From Bacteroidales bacterium UBA5326 (GTDB lineage Bacteria; Bacteroidota; Bacteroidia; Bacteroidales; UBA932), in contig DHQY01000007.1 of assembly GCA_002408205.1 (NCBI GenBank), positions 246,735 through 310,734 on the forward strand: a stretch of 64,000 nucleotides of DNA, in the 5' to 3' direction. Position numbers and translations under genes: made by a program. This document shows, piece after piece, positions 49,820 through 58,245 of the stretch. The notes under the pieces were generated by a model. It had not been told where the DNA came from, did no database searches, and saw only the letters and a list, made by a program, of their open reading frames with translations. Within the stretch, counting starts at the first letter, position 1; each line of letters begins with the position of its first letter.

Positions 49820-52800
49820 TCAGGGCCGGACAGGGCTTAACCGGTATAGTCCGGCTCCGTGGAACGGTATTTCCTGACTGAATTCTTTTTCAAATACGCC
49901 CAGGTCTTTGTGGTTCCACAGATCAGTTACCCGGGCAGGACCTTGTATGCCAATGGCACGGAGATCAACCCCGATAATACGCCCACAGGAAGGAGCTTCC
50001 GCATCTCCCTGGCTTTGGGCATTGAACAGTGCCATGTATTTGTCGCCAGGGCCGGGGACGGAGTCGCAACAGCCTGGGCCGTCACCAGAGTAGCCTGGAG
50101 CGCCATCAGGACCGCCATCGGGGCTGACAGAACTGCCACCAATGCTCCCGGGGACGGCGTCGGCGGCCCAGACAATCAGGTCGCGGTCGCGGGAAACCTG
50201 CCGGTTATTGGTGCTTTCCTGGTTGACTTTCAGCATTTCCGGATTGGTAAGCATTTCCCTGGTGAAAGGGTCTAATTGGGTCATATCGCCCCCAAAGATG
50301 AGCGGTGAACGACCAATGGCCCAAAGGGTCATGAGCGTGTATTGCTCGGCTTTCGTGAAATTCGTCGGCCTGCCAAAATCTATCTTCCCTATGGGAAGCA
50401 TGTCGGCATCGGGAAAATGGCCTGAGCCCCGATACGGCGTCCAAGCATCGAGCCGCTCGAACATCGCGTACAGCAATTCCCACCGATCCCAAAAATCGTC
50501 GGTAATGCGCCAGAGGTTGGCGTGGTTCATTACGTGTTCCCCTGCCGAAACGGGCGTAGCTCCCGGCGACAGACTCAGCACAATGGGACGGCCGGTTTGG
50601 TCAATGGCCTCACGAATGGCTTCAATCTCGGCTTGCTGCACCGGATCATAAGGGCGGGCAATGTCGTCCACTTTAATGTAATCCACCCCCCACGCCGCGT
50701 ACATCTCAATAATGGAGCGGTAATAGGCCCGGCCTTCCGATTTGGTGGCATCCACGCCATACATGTCGGGGTTCCAGGGGCAGGTGGAATTTATGAGCGC
50801 AATATCGGCCGCCCTGACGCCGGTACCCAGGACGGGCGTGTTTTTTTCAACCGCCTGACGGGGAATACCGCGCATGATATGTATGCCGAATTTCAACCCT
50901 TTTGAATGCACATAATCGGCCAGCGGCTTGAATCCTTTTCCACCGGCTGCCGAGGGGAACTTCTTTATCCCGGGGGTCAGGCGTCCGTATTCATCCATGG
51001 TGAGGGGCGCACCGGGTTGGTAGTAATGGCGCTTGGATTCCGGTTCGTACCACTGTATATCCACCGTAAGGTACTCATACCCGCTCGGCAGCAGATGTTC
51101 TGCCATGGCATCTGCCTGTTCTTTGATCTGCTGTTCGGTAACGGTGGTGCCAAAGATATCCCAGCTGTTCCATCCGAGCGGAGGTGTGGAAGCAAAATTC
51201 CAGTATGCGGGGGCTTCCAATATATTAACCGTTAAGGTTTTCAGATCTTCAGGGGCAGAGCTGCTGCCATAATAAATCTCATATTCTCCCGGTGTTACGG
51301 TCATTTTACGCTGGGTCCAGTCGAAAAACTCAAAGGTGGATGGAGGCAGTTCAATGGTAACCTGTTGGGTTTTCCCGGCCGTAACGCTTACCCGTTGGTA
51401 CCCGCGAAGGGTCTTGAGAGGCCCTTCTACATCGTTGACCTTGCGGATATAGACCTGGACAATTTCGGTTCCGTCACGTTTCCCGGAATTGGTAACCGGA
51501 ACCGTCAGACTAATGGTTTCGTTCGCCTGCAGGACCGTTTTGCTGAGGGCAGCCTCTCCTATTTCAAAGTGGGTATAGCTGAGCCCAAACCCGAAAGGAA
51601 ACAGGTAGTCGGTGGTATACCGATATGTGCGGCCTTTCATGGAATAATCTTCAAAATCACCCAGGTTGTCCGAGTTTTTATAGAAAGTTACGGGCAGTTT
51701 CCCCGATGGATTGTAATCTCCAAACAGCACATCGGCAACGGCCAGACCGCCCGATTCACCGGCGTACCAGGCCTGGAGAATGGCATCGCAGGATTGTGTC
51801 TCGGGAGTCAGGGCAATTGCCGAGCCGGAACAATTCACAAACACTACCTTTTTCCCCGCAGCTTTCAAAGCCTTCAGGCAATTGCGCTGAACCGCCGGCA
51901 ATTCAATATCCAACCGGTCCCCTCCCCGGAATCCCGGGTAAGAGACAGGCATTTCCTCGCCCTCCAGATTTCCGGACAGACCTCCCACAAAAATAACCGT
52001 CTCTATGCCTTTCAGTTTCTCTATAAGCGTCGCATAATCCACATCTACCTCTTTGCCAAAGTCAAATTCTATATTCGCCTGCCAATTGTTGAGCTGTGCG
52101 TAACGGATCTCAATCGTGTATTTTTTACCGGCTTCGAACGTCAACGGGATGCGAGAAGGCAAAGTGCGCCAGTTGTTGTACATCTGGATCTGCCGGCCAT
52201 TAACCAGCAATTCATAATAACCCGTTGCCCCGCCTTTAAAAACAAGCTCTTCAGTTACCCTGGGAGTGAACTCGGCCTGAAACAATGCAGAAAAGCCTTC
52301 CAGCTTCACCCCCGATGCAAATTCATGCTGTCCGGCGGTAGTCATTTTTATGGGATTGGTAAGCCGGGCGGTAGTAACAAAGTCTCCTTCCCTGTCGGGA
52401 TTGTTCCAGTAAGTGGCCTTAAATCCGGGTTTGCCCTCAAAGGAAAGCCGGGCAAAATAACTCTGCGTCACTTTATCCTCTACCAGGTCGCACCCTTTGT
52501 CGTAGAAAATCTTTCTTGCGGAGATTTTGGTTTTTATACCATCCAGAATGGAGATGGATCGAACAGGGGTCCCGTTGTAATTGCCCCACAGCATGGAGGT
52601 ATCGGCTGCATTGGGCCCGATTACGGCAATTTTCTTTTCCTTACCGGACAACGGCAGTATATTATTGTTGTTTTGGAGCAGGGTCATGGTCTGTTGAGCC
52701 ATCCGGTAGGCAAGTTCCCTGTGTTTTTTACAATTTAGCACCGAGGCCGGGATCTGAGCCCAGGGAACCAGGGCATCGTCATCAAAATCGCCCAGGTCAA

Positions 52801-53839
52801 AACGACCAATCAACACACGCAACAGGCTCCTGTCAATATCTTCTTCTTTGATCAACCCGCGCTCAACCCCTTCGGGCAGGGTTTTATAAGGATAATTTTC
52901 CCAAACGCATTCCACATCGGTTCCGGCCAACACGGCTTTTGAAGCGGCATGTACGGGTGTCGATGACACTTTATGCGAGGTGTAAAAGTCGGTAATGGCA
53001 CCGCAGTCCGATACCACAATATATCGGAAACCCCATTCGTCACGCAGAATCCGTTGCAACAAACGGGAGCTGCTGCAGCAGGGCTCGTCATCTATCCGCT
53101 GATAGGCACACATAACCTGACGCACATCGGCTTCCCTGACCAGGGCCTTGAAAGCGGGCAGGTAGGTTTCATGCAACTCGCGCGGATTCAACGCATTCAG
53201 GTTGAGCACGTGGCGGCTCCATTCGGGTCCCGAATGTACGGCAAAATGTTTCGCACAGGCCAGCAGTTTACGGTATCTGGCATCGGCCGGGCCCTGCAGT
53301 CCTTTTACCACCTGGACGCCCATACGTGAAGTCAGGTACGGGTCCTCTCCATACGTTTCCTGTCCCCGTCCCCAGCGCGGATCACGAAAAATATTCACAT
53401 TGGGTGTCCACACAGAAAGACTCAAAAACCGTTTGTTTTCATTCCCATTTTGCAGCCACTCGTTATATTTTGCGCGCGCCTCGTCTGAAACCGCATCGAA
53501 GATACTGAATACCAGCTGGTCGTTGAACGAAGCAGCCATACCAACGGGCTCGGGGAAAACGGTTACGTTATCGTTGTTTGCATATCCGTGCAATGCCTCG
53601 CTCCACCAGTTAAATTTCTTTATGCCCAAACGGGGGATGGCCTCACTCTGGTCACACATTAAAGCGGCCTTTTCTTCCAGAGTCAATCTTGCAATAAGAT
53701 CTTTTGCCCGTTCTTCCGAACTGAGAGCCGGGTTTTGATAAGGATAGGGCTGTGCGCAGACAACCACAGAAAACAGCATGATGCCCAGGCAAAGCAAAAG
53801 CCCTCTGCTTTTAGAGGTAATGTACCGTACAACTTCCAT
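49820..53839 (-). CDS. Secreted GH3 - PA14 - FnIII-like - GH27 fusion glycosidase
   Basis: 1339 residues from the ATG at 53839 (an earlier in-frame ATG at 53869 lies within the likely promoter). Signal peptide ends at VVCAQ. The GH3 barrel has the nucleophile Asp in VVSDCG (about 277 from this start). A PA14 domain is inserted in the second GH3 domain (GFKATYWNNPDREGDF..., about 475-610), then an FnIII-like domain. From about 885 a full GH27 domain follows: PPLGWNSWD, nucleophile in YIKVDDIARP, acid/base in ITDDFWDRWE. Its last beta domain carries a 35-residue Gly/Pro/Ser/Asp-rich insert (DNA 50050-50160). GH3 removes beta-xylose or beta-glucose; GH27 removes alpha-galactose or beta-L-arabinopyranose, so one chain could attack a mixed side chain. 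Confidence 0.9.
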   Translation of the reverse strand: MEVVRYITSKSRGLLLCLGIMLFSVVVCAQPYPYQNPALSSEERAKDLIARLTLEEKAALMCDQSEAIPRLGIKKFNWWSEALHGYANNDNVTVFPEPVGMAASFNDQLVFSIFDAVSDEARAKYNEWLQNGNENKRFLSLSVWTPNVNIFRDPRWGRGQETYGEDPYLTSRMGVQVVKGLQGPADARYRKLLACAKHFAVHSGPEWSRHVLNLNALNPRELHETYLPAFKALVREADVRQVMCAYQRIDDEPCCSSSRLLQRILRDEWGFRYIVVSDCGAITDFYTSHKVSSTPVHAASKAVLAGTDVECVWENYPYKTLPEGVERGLIKEEDIDRSLLRVLIGRFDLGDFDDDALVPWAQIPASVLNCKKHRELAYRMAQQTMTLLQNNNNILPLSGKEKKIAVIGPNAADTSMLWGNYNGTPVRSISILDGIKTKISARKIFYDKGCDLVEDKVTQSYFARLSFEGKPGFKATYWNNPDREGDFVTTARLTNPIKMTTAGQHEFASGVKLEGFSALFQAEFTPRVTEELVFKGGATGYYELLVNGRQIQMYNNWRTLPSRIPLTFEAGKKYTIEIRYAQLNNWQANIEFDFGKEVDVDYATLIEKLKGIETVIFVGGLSGNLEGEEMPVSYPGFRGGDRLDIELPAVQRNCLKALKAAGKKVVFVNCSGSAIALTPETQSCDAILQAWYAGESGGLAVADVLFGDYNPSGKLPVTFYKNSDNLGDFEDYSMKGRTYRYTTDYLFPFGFGLSYTHFEIGEAALSKTVLQANETISLTVPVTNSGKRDGTEIVQVYIRKVNDVEGPLKTLRGYQRVSVTAGKTQQVTIELPPSTFEFFDWTQRKMTVTPGEYEIYYGSSSAPEDLKTLTVNILEAPAYWNFASTPPLGWNSWDIFGTTVTEQQIKEQADAMAEHLLPSGYEYLTVDIQWYEPESKRHYYQPGAPLTMDEYGRLTPGIKKFPSAAGGKGFKPLADYVHSKGLKFGIHIMRGIPRQAVEKNTPVLGTGVRAADIALINSTCPWNPDMYGVDATKSEGRAYYRSIIEMYAAWGVDYIKVDDIARPYDPVQQAEIEAIREAIDQTGRPIVLSLSPGATPVSAGEHVMNHANLWRITDDFWDRWELLYAMFERLDAWTPYRGSGHFPDADMLPIGKIDFGRPTNFTKAEQYTLMTLWAIGRSPLIFGGDMTQLDPFTREMLTNPEMLKVNQESTNNRQVSRDRDLIVWAADAVPGSIGGSSVSPDGGPDGAPGYSGDGPGCCDSVPGPGDKYMALFNAQSQGDAEAPSCGRIIGVDLRAIGIQGPARVTDLWNHKDLGVFEKEFSQEIPFHGAGLYRLSPVRP

Positions 53840-53868
53840 AGATGATAATATTTTGAGTAAAGTTATCA

Positions 53869-53877
53869 TATATTTGC
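53869..53877 (+). promoter_or_regulatory. -7 box for the HSL-type hydrolase gene
   Basis: TATATTTGC matches TAnnTTTGC, 15 nt before the ATG at 53893. Confidence 0.5.
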
Positions 53878-53892
53878 CAGTAAAAGTAGATT

Positions 53893-54819
53893 ATGACCAG
53901 TCTTCGCAGTAAAATTATCATAGGGATGATCCGGAACCGGCACCTATTTAAGGGGCGTCTGAGGCCCGAGGTGGTGGACGAGACGTTCTCGGTGGAGGCG
54001 TTCCGCCGGAGCATAGATAAATCCTCCGAACGGGTGAAAATACCCAAAACAGTACGGGTGGAACCCATTTCCATTGCCGGGATGTACGCCGAGTGGATTG
54101 TCCCTCAGAATCCCCTCAAAGACAAGGTGCTGATGTATATCCACGGGGGAGGCTTTATCTCGGGGTCCTGCCTGACGCACCGCATGCATGTGGCCAAGTT
54201 CGCCCGGGAATGCCAAATGAAGTCGCTGCTCTTCGACTACCGCCTGGCCCCGGAACATCCGTTCCCCGCCGCGCCGCAGGATTGCGTCACGGCGTATAAA
54301 TGGCTGCTGGAGCAGGGGATCGCACATCAGGATATAGTTGTAGGCGGCGAATCTGCCGGTGCAACGCTTGTCCTGTCGCTGCTGCTGGCCCTGAAAGAAC
54401 AACTCATAGAACTACCCCGGGCCGCCTTTTCCATCTCGCCCGTGACCGACCTAAGGTGCCTGGCCGGCTCGTTCAGCTACAATGCTCCGCACGATGTGGC
54501 CCCCATGGGTTCCTGGACCGTCTGGACCAATATGTACATTGCCGGGAACGATCCCACTACCCCGCTGCTCTCGCCGCTTTTCGGGGACTTCCGGGGTATT
54601 CCTCCCTTGTATATCTGCGTGGGAACCCACGAGATCCATTACGACGACTGTGTGGCCATAGCCCGGGTTGCCCGGGAACACGGGGTGGACGTCACGTTGC
54701 GCGAATGGGACAAAATGGTCCATGCGTTTCCGCTGTTGACACCGCTGTTCCCCGAGGCAAAAGAGGCGTTTGAGGAGATTTGCAGGGAGGTGAGAGTGAG
54801 GAGTGAGAGTGAGAAGTAA
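53893..54819 (+). CDS. Alpha/beta hydrolase, hormone-sensitive-lipase family
   Basis: 308 residues. The oxyanion motif HGGGF (about 90) and nucleophile elbow GGESAGAT (Ser about 156) are typical of HSL-type esterases. The Asp is in the HEIHYDD region and the His in MVHAFPLL (about 278). No signal peptide, so cytosolic. It hydrolyses short acyl esters; the substrate is unknown. Its last eight codons are written in the same 7-bp repeat as at 34346, inverted, giving the odd tail VRSESEK. Confidence 0.92.
   Translation: MTSLRSKIIIGMIRNRHLFKGRLRPEVVDETFSVEAFRRSIDKSSERVKIPKTVRVEPISIAGMYAEWIVPQNPLKDKVLMYIHGGGFISGSCLTHRMHVAKFARECQMKSLLFDYRLAPEHPFPAAPQDCVTAYKWLLEQGIAHQDIVVGGESAGATLVLSLLLALKEQLIELPRAAFSISPVTDLRCLAGSFSYNAPHDVAPMGSWTVWTNMYIAGNDPTTPLLSPLFGDFRGIPPLYICVGTHEIHYDDCVAIARVAREHGVDVTLREWDKMVHAFPLLTPLFPEAKEAFEEICREVRVRSESEK
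54789..54818 (-). repeat. Inverted copy of the YACTYCT repeat at the end of the hydrolase gene
   Basis: On the minus strand the 7-mers read ACTTCTC, ACTCTC and ACTCCTC, matching the unit of 34346-34428. The TAA stop of the hydrolase is at its end. Confidence 0.6.
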
Positions 54820-54826
54820 TTTTTTC

Positions 54827-54835
54827 TATTTTTGC
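54827..54835 (+). promoter_or_regulatory. -7 box opening a long leader
   Basis: TATTTTTGC matches TAnnTTTGC. A transcript starting near 54842 would have a leader of about 150 nt before the Cys-rich protein. Confidence 0.5.
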
Positions 54836-54866
54836 ACTTCAATAATATTTAGGCCGCATGCGCTCT

Positions 54867-54980
54867 GTTTTAAAACTGGTAATCAACGCTTAATTAACCT
54901 CTTCTTACAGGTTATTCAGGTTAAAAAAATTCAGGTCCCCACCGGGGCCCGGTTACCATTATATATTCAAGTTTTAAAAC
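54867..54980 (+). promoter_or_regulatory. Structured leader upstream of the Cys-rich protein
   Basis: The self-complementary decamer GTTTTAAAAC occurs exactly at 54867-54876 and 54971-54980. Inside, TGGTAA (54877) faces TTACCA (54953), and ACCGGG-G-CCCGGT (near 54942) is a hairpin. This could be a regulatory RNA or a small mobile palindrome; no known riboswitch is recognised. Confidence 0.45.
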
Positions 54981-54990
54981 ACATCATTTT

Positions 54991-55533
54991 ATGTTCGATA
55001 TAAGAAAAATACAGGAGCAAGTTATTTACCAGGCGGTAAAAGCTCAAAGCGATGAAGAAACAGCCCGGCATATTGTCCTCGGCGGGACAGAAAACAACGA
55101 AGACAATCCTACGTGGGTAAAGAACACCATGAGAAGGCTTACCGCGAGGTTCAATCCCGCAACGGTAAAAACCATTCGAATGAACTGCCAGTGCGGTTAT
55201 GGCATGGATGAGAAACTGGCGTTGCTCAAAGAACTCATGGCCGGCGCATCCAACCTGGATGAATTTGCCAACAACCCAAAAGCACAAGCGGCCGGATTGT
55301 CTTACCAAAACAACCACTTATACCTGCAGTTCCCGTTTTGCCCATGCCCCATGCTGGCCGGGGTCGACCGGCTGGATGATTTGACATGGTGCCAATGTAC
55401 CACCGGGTACAGCAAGGTGCTTTTTGAGAAAGCGTTCGGCTGTGAAGTAGACGTTGAACTTCTCAAGAGCATTAAAGCGGGCGACGATTGCTGCCTGATG
55501 GAAATAGTGCCCATGCTGCCGGTACGGTCTTAG
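54991..55533 (+). CDS. Cys-rich cytosolic protein (DUF6144-like)
   Basis: 180 residues, no signal or membrane segment. Conserved-looking Cys positions: MNCQCGYG (about 67), FPFCPCPML (about 110), WCQCTTGY (about 132), CEVDV and DDCCLMEI near the end. The pattern suggests a metal or cluster site, or a redox protein. It resembles DUF6144 proteins of anaerobes; the function is unknown. A palindromic element begins 3 bp after its stop. Confidence 0.65.
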   Translation: MFDIRKIQEQVIYQAVKAQSDEETARHIVLGGTENNEDNPTWVKNTMRRLTARFNPATVKTIRMNCQCGYGMDEKLALLKELMAGASNLDEFANNPKAQAAGLSYQNNHLYLQFPFCPCPMLAGVDRLDDLTWCQCTTGYSKVLFEKAFGCEVDVELLKSIKAGDDCCLMEIVPMLPVRS

Positions 55534-55535
55534 CT

Positions 55536-55636
55536 AAAAGCGATTTGGTGCGCAAGACTGATTTTGTATTTTTCAAATATCTGATTATATGATATTTATA
55601 TTTTGCAAAAAGGGCATTGCGCACCACTTCGCTTCT
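55536..55636. repeat. REP-like palindromic element (RAYT family), AGCGA arms
   Basis: AAAAGCGATTTGGTGCGCAA (55536-55555) is inverted at 55617-55636 (TTGCGCACCACTTCGCTTCT). The core between them, with CAAATATCTGAT and TATTTTGCAAAAAG, matches the other members. It fills the space between two convergent genes. Confidence 0.85.
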
Positions 55637-55638
55637 GG

Positions 55639-56376
55639 TCATTCATTAGACATTTCATTTTCAATATACCATTTGCCGTCCTTGCAGAGGCGCAACTGGG
55701 TAAGATACGTTCCGGTCATCTGGCCGGCTTTCCAGACTCCCCTGTCCACCAATATGGAATCTGTAATAATAATGGCTTTCGAGGTGATTTCAGTAAACCG
55801 GAATCCGGAGGCATACAGGAAACTGTAATATCCCTTTATGTTTTCCCTGCCATGGATCTCCCTGTAATTAGACGGGATCATGCACGCATTTTGCAGGTAT
55901 ACCATTCCCAGTGAGTCAAACTGCCCGGTGTTGAACCATTCGGAAAATTGGGTATTCTGTGTAGCAATCCTTGCAATGATCTTGTCACGATTCTGGGCTT
56001 TTGACTCGGTCCCTATGAATAAAAACAGCAGGATGGTGGCAATAACGGGTAACGATAAAATAGTGATCTTTCTCATGGTGTGTGTTTTTAAGTTAAATAA
56101 ATCCAATACATTTTTGTAAAATTGCCCGAGGCCTGTTCGTATCCTGTAGGCCAGTCTGTCCAGCCTGTAGGTGAATTTGCCGAATGAATCGTAGATTTGG
56201 TAATCCAGGCATTGGAAGATCAGTTTCACGGTGTAGCTCCTGGGAGTGACTTCAGCCGATTCTATGCGCTGAATGGTTCTGAGGCTCAAATGGCATTTTT
56301 GTGCAAGTTCTGCCTGGGTCAAACCCTTTGCCAGGCGTAATTCTGTGATCTTCTTACCTAAGTCCGGTTGTTTCAT
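55639..56376 (-). CDS. Membrane-spanning XRE regulator with NTF2-like outer domain
   Basis: 245 residues in one frame. The N-terminal XRE helix-turn-helix (about 5-60) contains GLTQAELAQKCHLSLRTIQRIE. One membrane span (about 103-121, ITILSLPVIATILLFLFIG) is followed by AQN, like a signal cleavage site, and then by an NTF2/SnoaL-like domain (about 130-245, TQFSEWFNTGQFDSLGMVY...). DNA binding inside and a ligand-binding fold outside suggest a one-component membrane sensor. The alternative is a fusion of two neighbouring genes: Met101 could start a separate exported NTF2-like protein. Its stop abuts the REP-like element at 55636. Confidence 0.75.
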   Translation of the reverse strand: MKQPDLGKKITELRLAKGLTQAELAQKCHLSLRTIQRIESAEVTPRSYTVKLIFQCLDYQIYDSFGKFTYRLDRLAYRIRTGLGQFYKNVLDLFNLKTHTMRKITILSLPVIATILLFLFIGTESKAQNRDKIIARIATQNTQFSEWFNTGQFDSLGMVYLQNACMIPSNYREIHGRENIKGYYSFLYASGFRFTEITSKAIIITDSILVDRGVWKAGQMTGTYLTQLRLCKDGKWYIENEMSNE

Positions 56377-56831
56377 AATTCATTCGAATTCGTGACAAGA
56401 TTATATGTAACTTAAAAACTATTCAAATATTCGGGCGGTATTTAATGCGTCATTTGTACGACACATTGTGTAATTAATTGGTATGGATCAGTTTGAACAA
56501 CCCAATTCCTAATTGTTATCCCGCCACCTGCTATGTACAGAATCCTGCCGGGTTTGTCTTTGGGAAAGTTTGGATCATTCATAATTGGATATTATTGGTG
56601 ATAAATCTCAGAGACAAAATGATAGCGAATATAAATATTTTTTAGAGGGAACCAGTTCTGTCATGAGAAATGTGCGACTTGGTCCAAATCCATTTGGCAT
56701 CAGTTTCTTTGGTGGTTTTCTTTGGTGATCCCTTACGTTGCAACCACCAGGTACGGTTTTGCGGGGTTTTCGTACCTGGTCAGGCCTGAAACACTTCCAC
56801 CAGAGGCGGTGGTTTTGTACTAAGGCTGAAT
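56377..56831. other. 455-bp stretch with inverted repeats and one doubtful small frame
   Basis: ACCAGGTACG (56746-56755) is inverted at 56771-56780 with a G/T-rich 15-nt middle. GGTGGTT (56711) faces AACCACC (56742). CCACC-AGAGGC-GGTGG then TTTTGT (56798-56818) could be a terminator. A 46-codon minus frame is listed separately. Confidence 0.6.
56442..56582 (-). CDS. Possible 46-residue small protein
   Basis: ATG at 56582 to TAA at 56444-56442. The translation has a protein-like composition (PGRILYIAGGGITIRNW in the middle). No homologue is recognised, no clear promoter is seen, and it may be a remnant of a decayed gene. Confidence 0.25.
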   Translation of the reverse strand: MNDPNFPKDKPGRILYIAGGGITIRNWVVQTDPYQLITQCVVQMTH

Positions 56832-57989
56832 CTAATGGATTTTTGCCGGGTAGAAGTTCTGCTGCTTAAGTATAGCTATACATTCAACGAGCACGGCGGG
56901 ATCGTATCGCTGTGTAAAATTAATGGCTATGGATGCATCCAGCTCAGGCGCATATCCGGCTATGGTTCCCTAGAATCCTGTATGGTAATAGAATGTGATC
57001 CCATCAATTTCAGCTATTTGTAATCCCAATCCATAGTTTTGAGCGGGCTTATAACCGCCCGGAAATGAAGGTGTTGTTTGCATCAGGGAGAGAGTCTCTT
57101 CATTACGGAAAACCCTGTTTTCAAACAGCGCACGGAAAAATACAGCCAGATCTGAAACAGTAGAGACCAATCCGCCTCCGCCATACAGGTCTATGGAGGG
57201 GCTGTATGCAAAGAAATCCGTTCCGTTATGGTACGGATGCACAAGACCGGCAGTCTCGGCCTGCTCCCCCATCCTTTGAGCCGGTTCCTCCTGAGTTTCC
57301 ATCCAGGTGAAGCAGAGTTCCAGCGATTCATACCCAATGAGCTCCCTGAGAGAGGCGGCCAGGGATTTTCCTGTAACGTTCTCTATCATTTCTCCCAGCA
57401 GAATGTAGCCTGTATCGGAGTATGAAAAAACTGCCCCGGGAGTACCAACAGGTTCTCCTTCCTGCATAGCGAGTTCAAGTTGCTCTTCCCGGGTCCACCA
57501 ATGCTCGGGATCCTCATAAATCTTAGCAAAAAAAAGGCCCGATGTTGCATAATCGAAAATGCCTCCGGTATGGTTCATCAGGTGTCGTACAGTAATACCG
57601 TCAGTCGCATATCCGTCCGCCATGAGCCTGTTCAGGTTCCCCGAGGAAAGATATGTGCCGATGGTATCGTCCAGAGATATGCGTCCTTCTTCGTTAAGCC
57701 GCAGCAGCGCTGCCGAAACAAATGTCTTGGTAATGCTGGCAATCCGGAAAGGCTGTTCTTTCCCGAGCAGGGTGTTTTTTCGGACATCTGCCACCCCGGA
57801 AACTCCTGTCCACGAGATGCCCAGCCGGGGACAATCCACGTGCATAATGATCCCGGCCACAGAATCGTTCTGCATGACCACACGGTCAATCAGATCCTGA
57901 AAAGGTTCATTCCCGGCGCACCCGCAAAGACCCGCTGTGCAAAGACACGCAGAAATCAGGCATATAAAAGTATAACGTATAGTTTTCAA
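56832..57989 (-). pseudogene. Class C beta-lactamase-fold serine hydrolase lipoprotein, interrupted by an amber codon
   Basis: 386 codons if the in-frame TAG at 56972-56970 is read through. The catalytic motifs come before it: SITK (Ser-x-x-Lys), YSDTGY and HTG. After the TAG the same frame continues with 45 residues (GTIAGYAPELDASIAINFTQ...) to a TAG at 56832, which is the normal end of the fold. A single TGG to TAG change explains it. The best start is a TTG at 57989, giving the lipoprotein signal KTIRYTFICLISACLC, with AGGA about 8 nt upstream; the frame is open further upstream but only through the palindromic element. Such proteins are D,D-peptidases or esterases. Confidence 0.75.
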
Positions 57990-58020
57990 AATATTCCTAA
58001 ATATACAGAAAATTGGGGAT

Positions 58021-58137
58021 GCCAAACCCGGTTTGGTGCTCAAGAGAGACTTGAACATTTTTTTGATTCTTGATTTTCTGACATTTATATTTGTAAGAAT
58101 ATGGCGTTGCGCGCAAAACCGGGTTTGACTGCGCAAA
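58021..58137. repeat. REP-like palindromic element (RAYT family), CCAAACCCGGTTTGG arms
   Basis: Left arm GCCAAACCCGGTTTGGTGCTCAAGAGAG (58021-58048), right arm 58104-58136 (TTGCGCGCAAAACCGGGTTTG then ACTGCGCAA). It lies between two divergent genes, 30 bp from the start of the serine hydrolase. Confidence 0.85.
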
Positions 58138-58148
58138 ATACAACTAAG

Positions 58149-58177
58149 TGTAGCGGTTTTACAACCATTTGTAGCGG
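58149..58177 (+). promoter_or_regulatory. Direct-repeat operator candidate
   Basis: TGTAGCGG at 58149-58156 and 58170-58177, 21 bp apart (two helical turns), just upstream of the -7 box TACCTTTGC (58209-58217) of the XRE-pentapeptide gene. A typical arrangement for self-repression by an XRE protein. Confidence 0.5.
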
Positions 58178-58208
58178 GTTTTCTACTGAGAGTGGTTATT
58201 GTGCACTC

Positions 58209-58217
58209 TACCTTTGC
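58209..58217 (+). promoter_or_regulatory. -7 box for the XRE-pentapeptide gene
   Basis: TACCTTTGC matches TAnnTTTGC, 28 nt before the ATG at 58246. Confidence 0.55.
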
Positions 58218-58245
58218 GGTGTAAAACAAATTAAATGAAACACTT

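Noticed and set aside
51365..52738. 457-codon open frame on the plus strand
   Set aside because: Antisense to the GH3-GH27 gene, whose motifs are complete. No recognisable domain.
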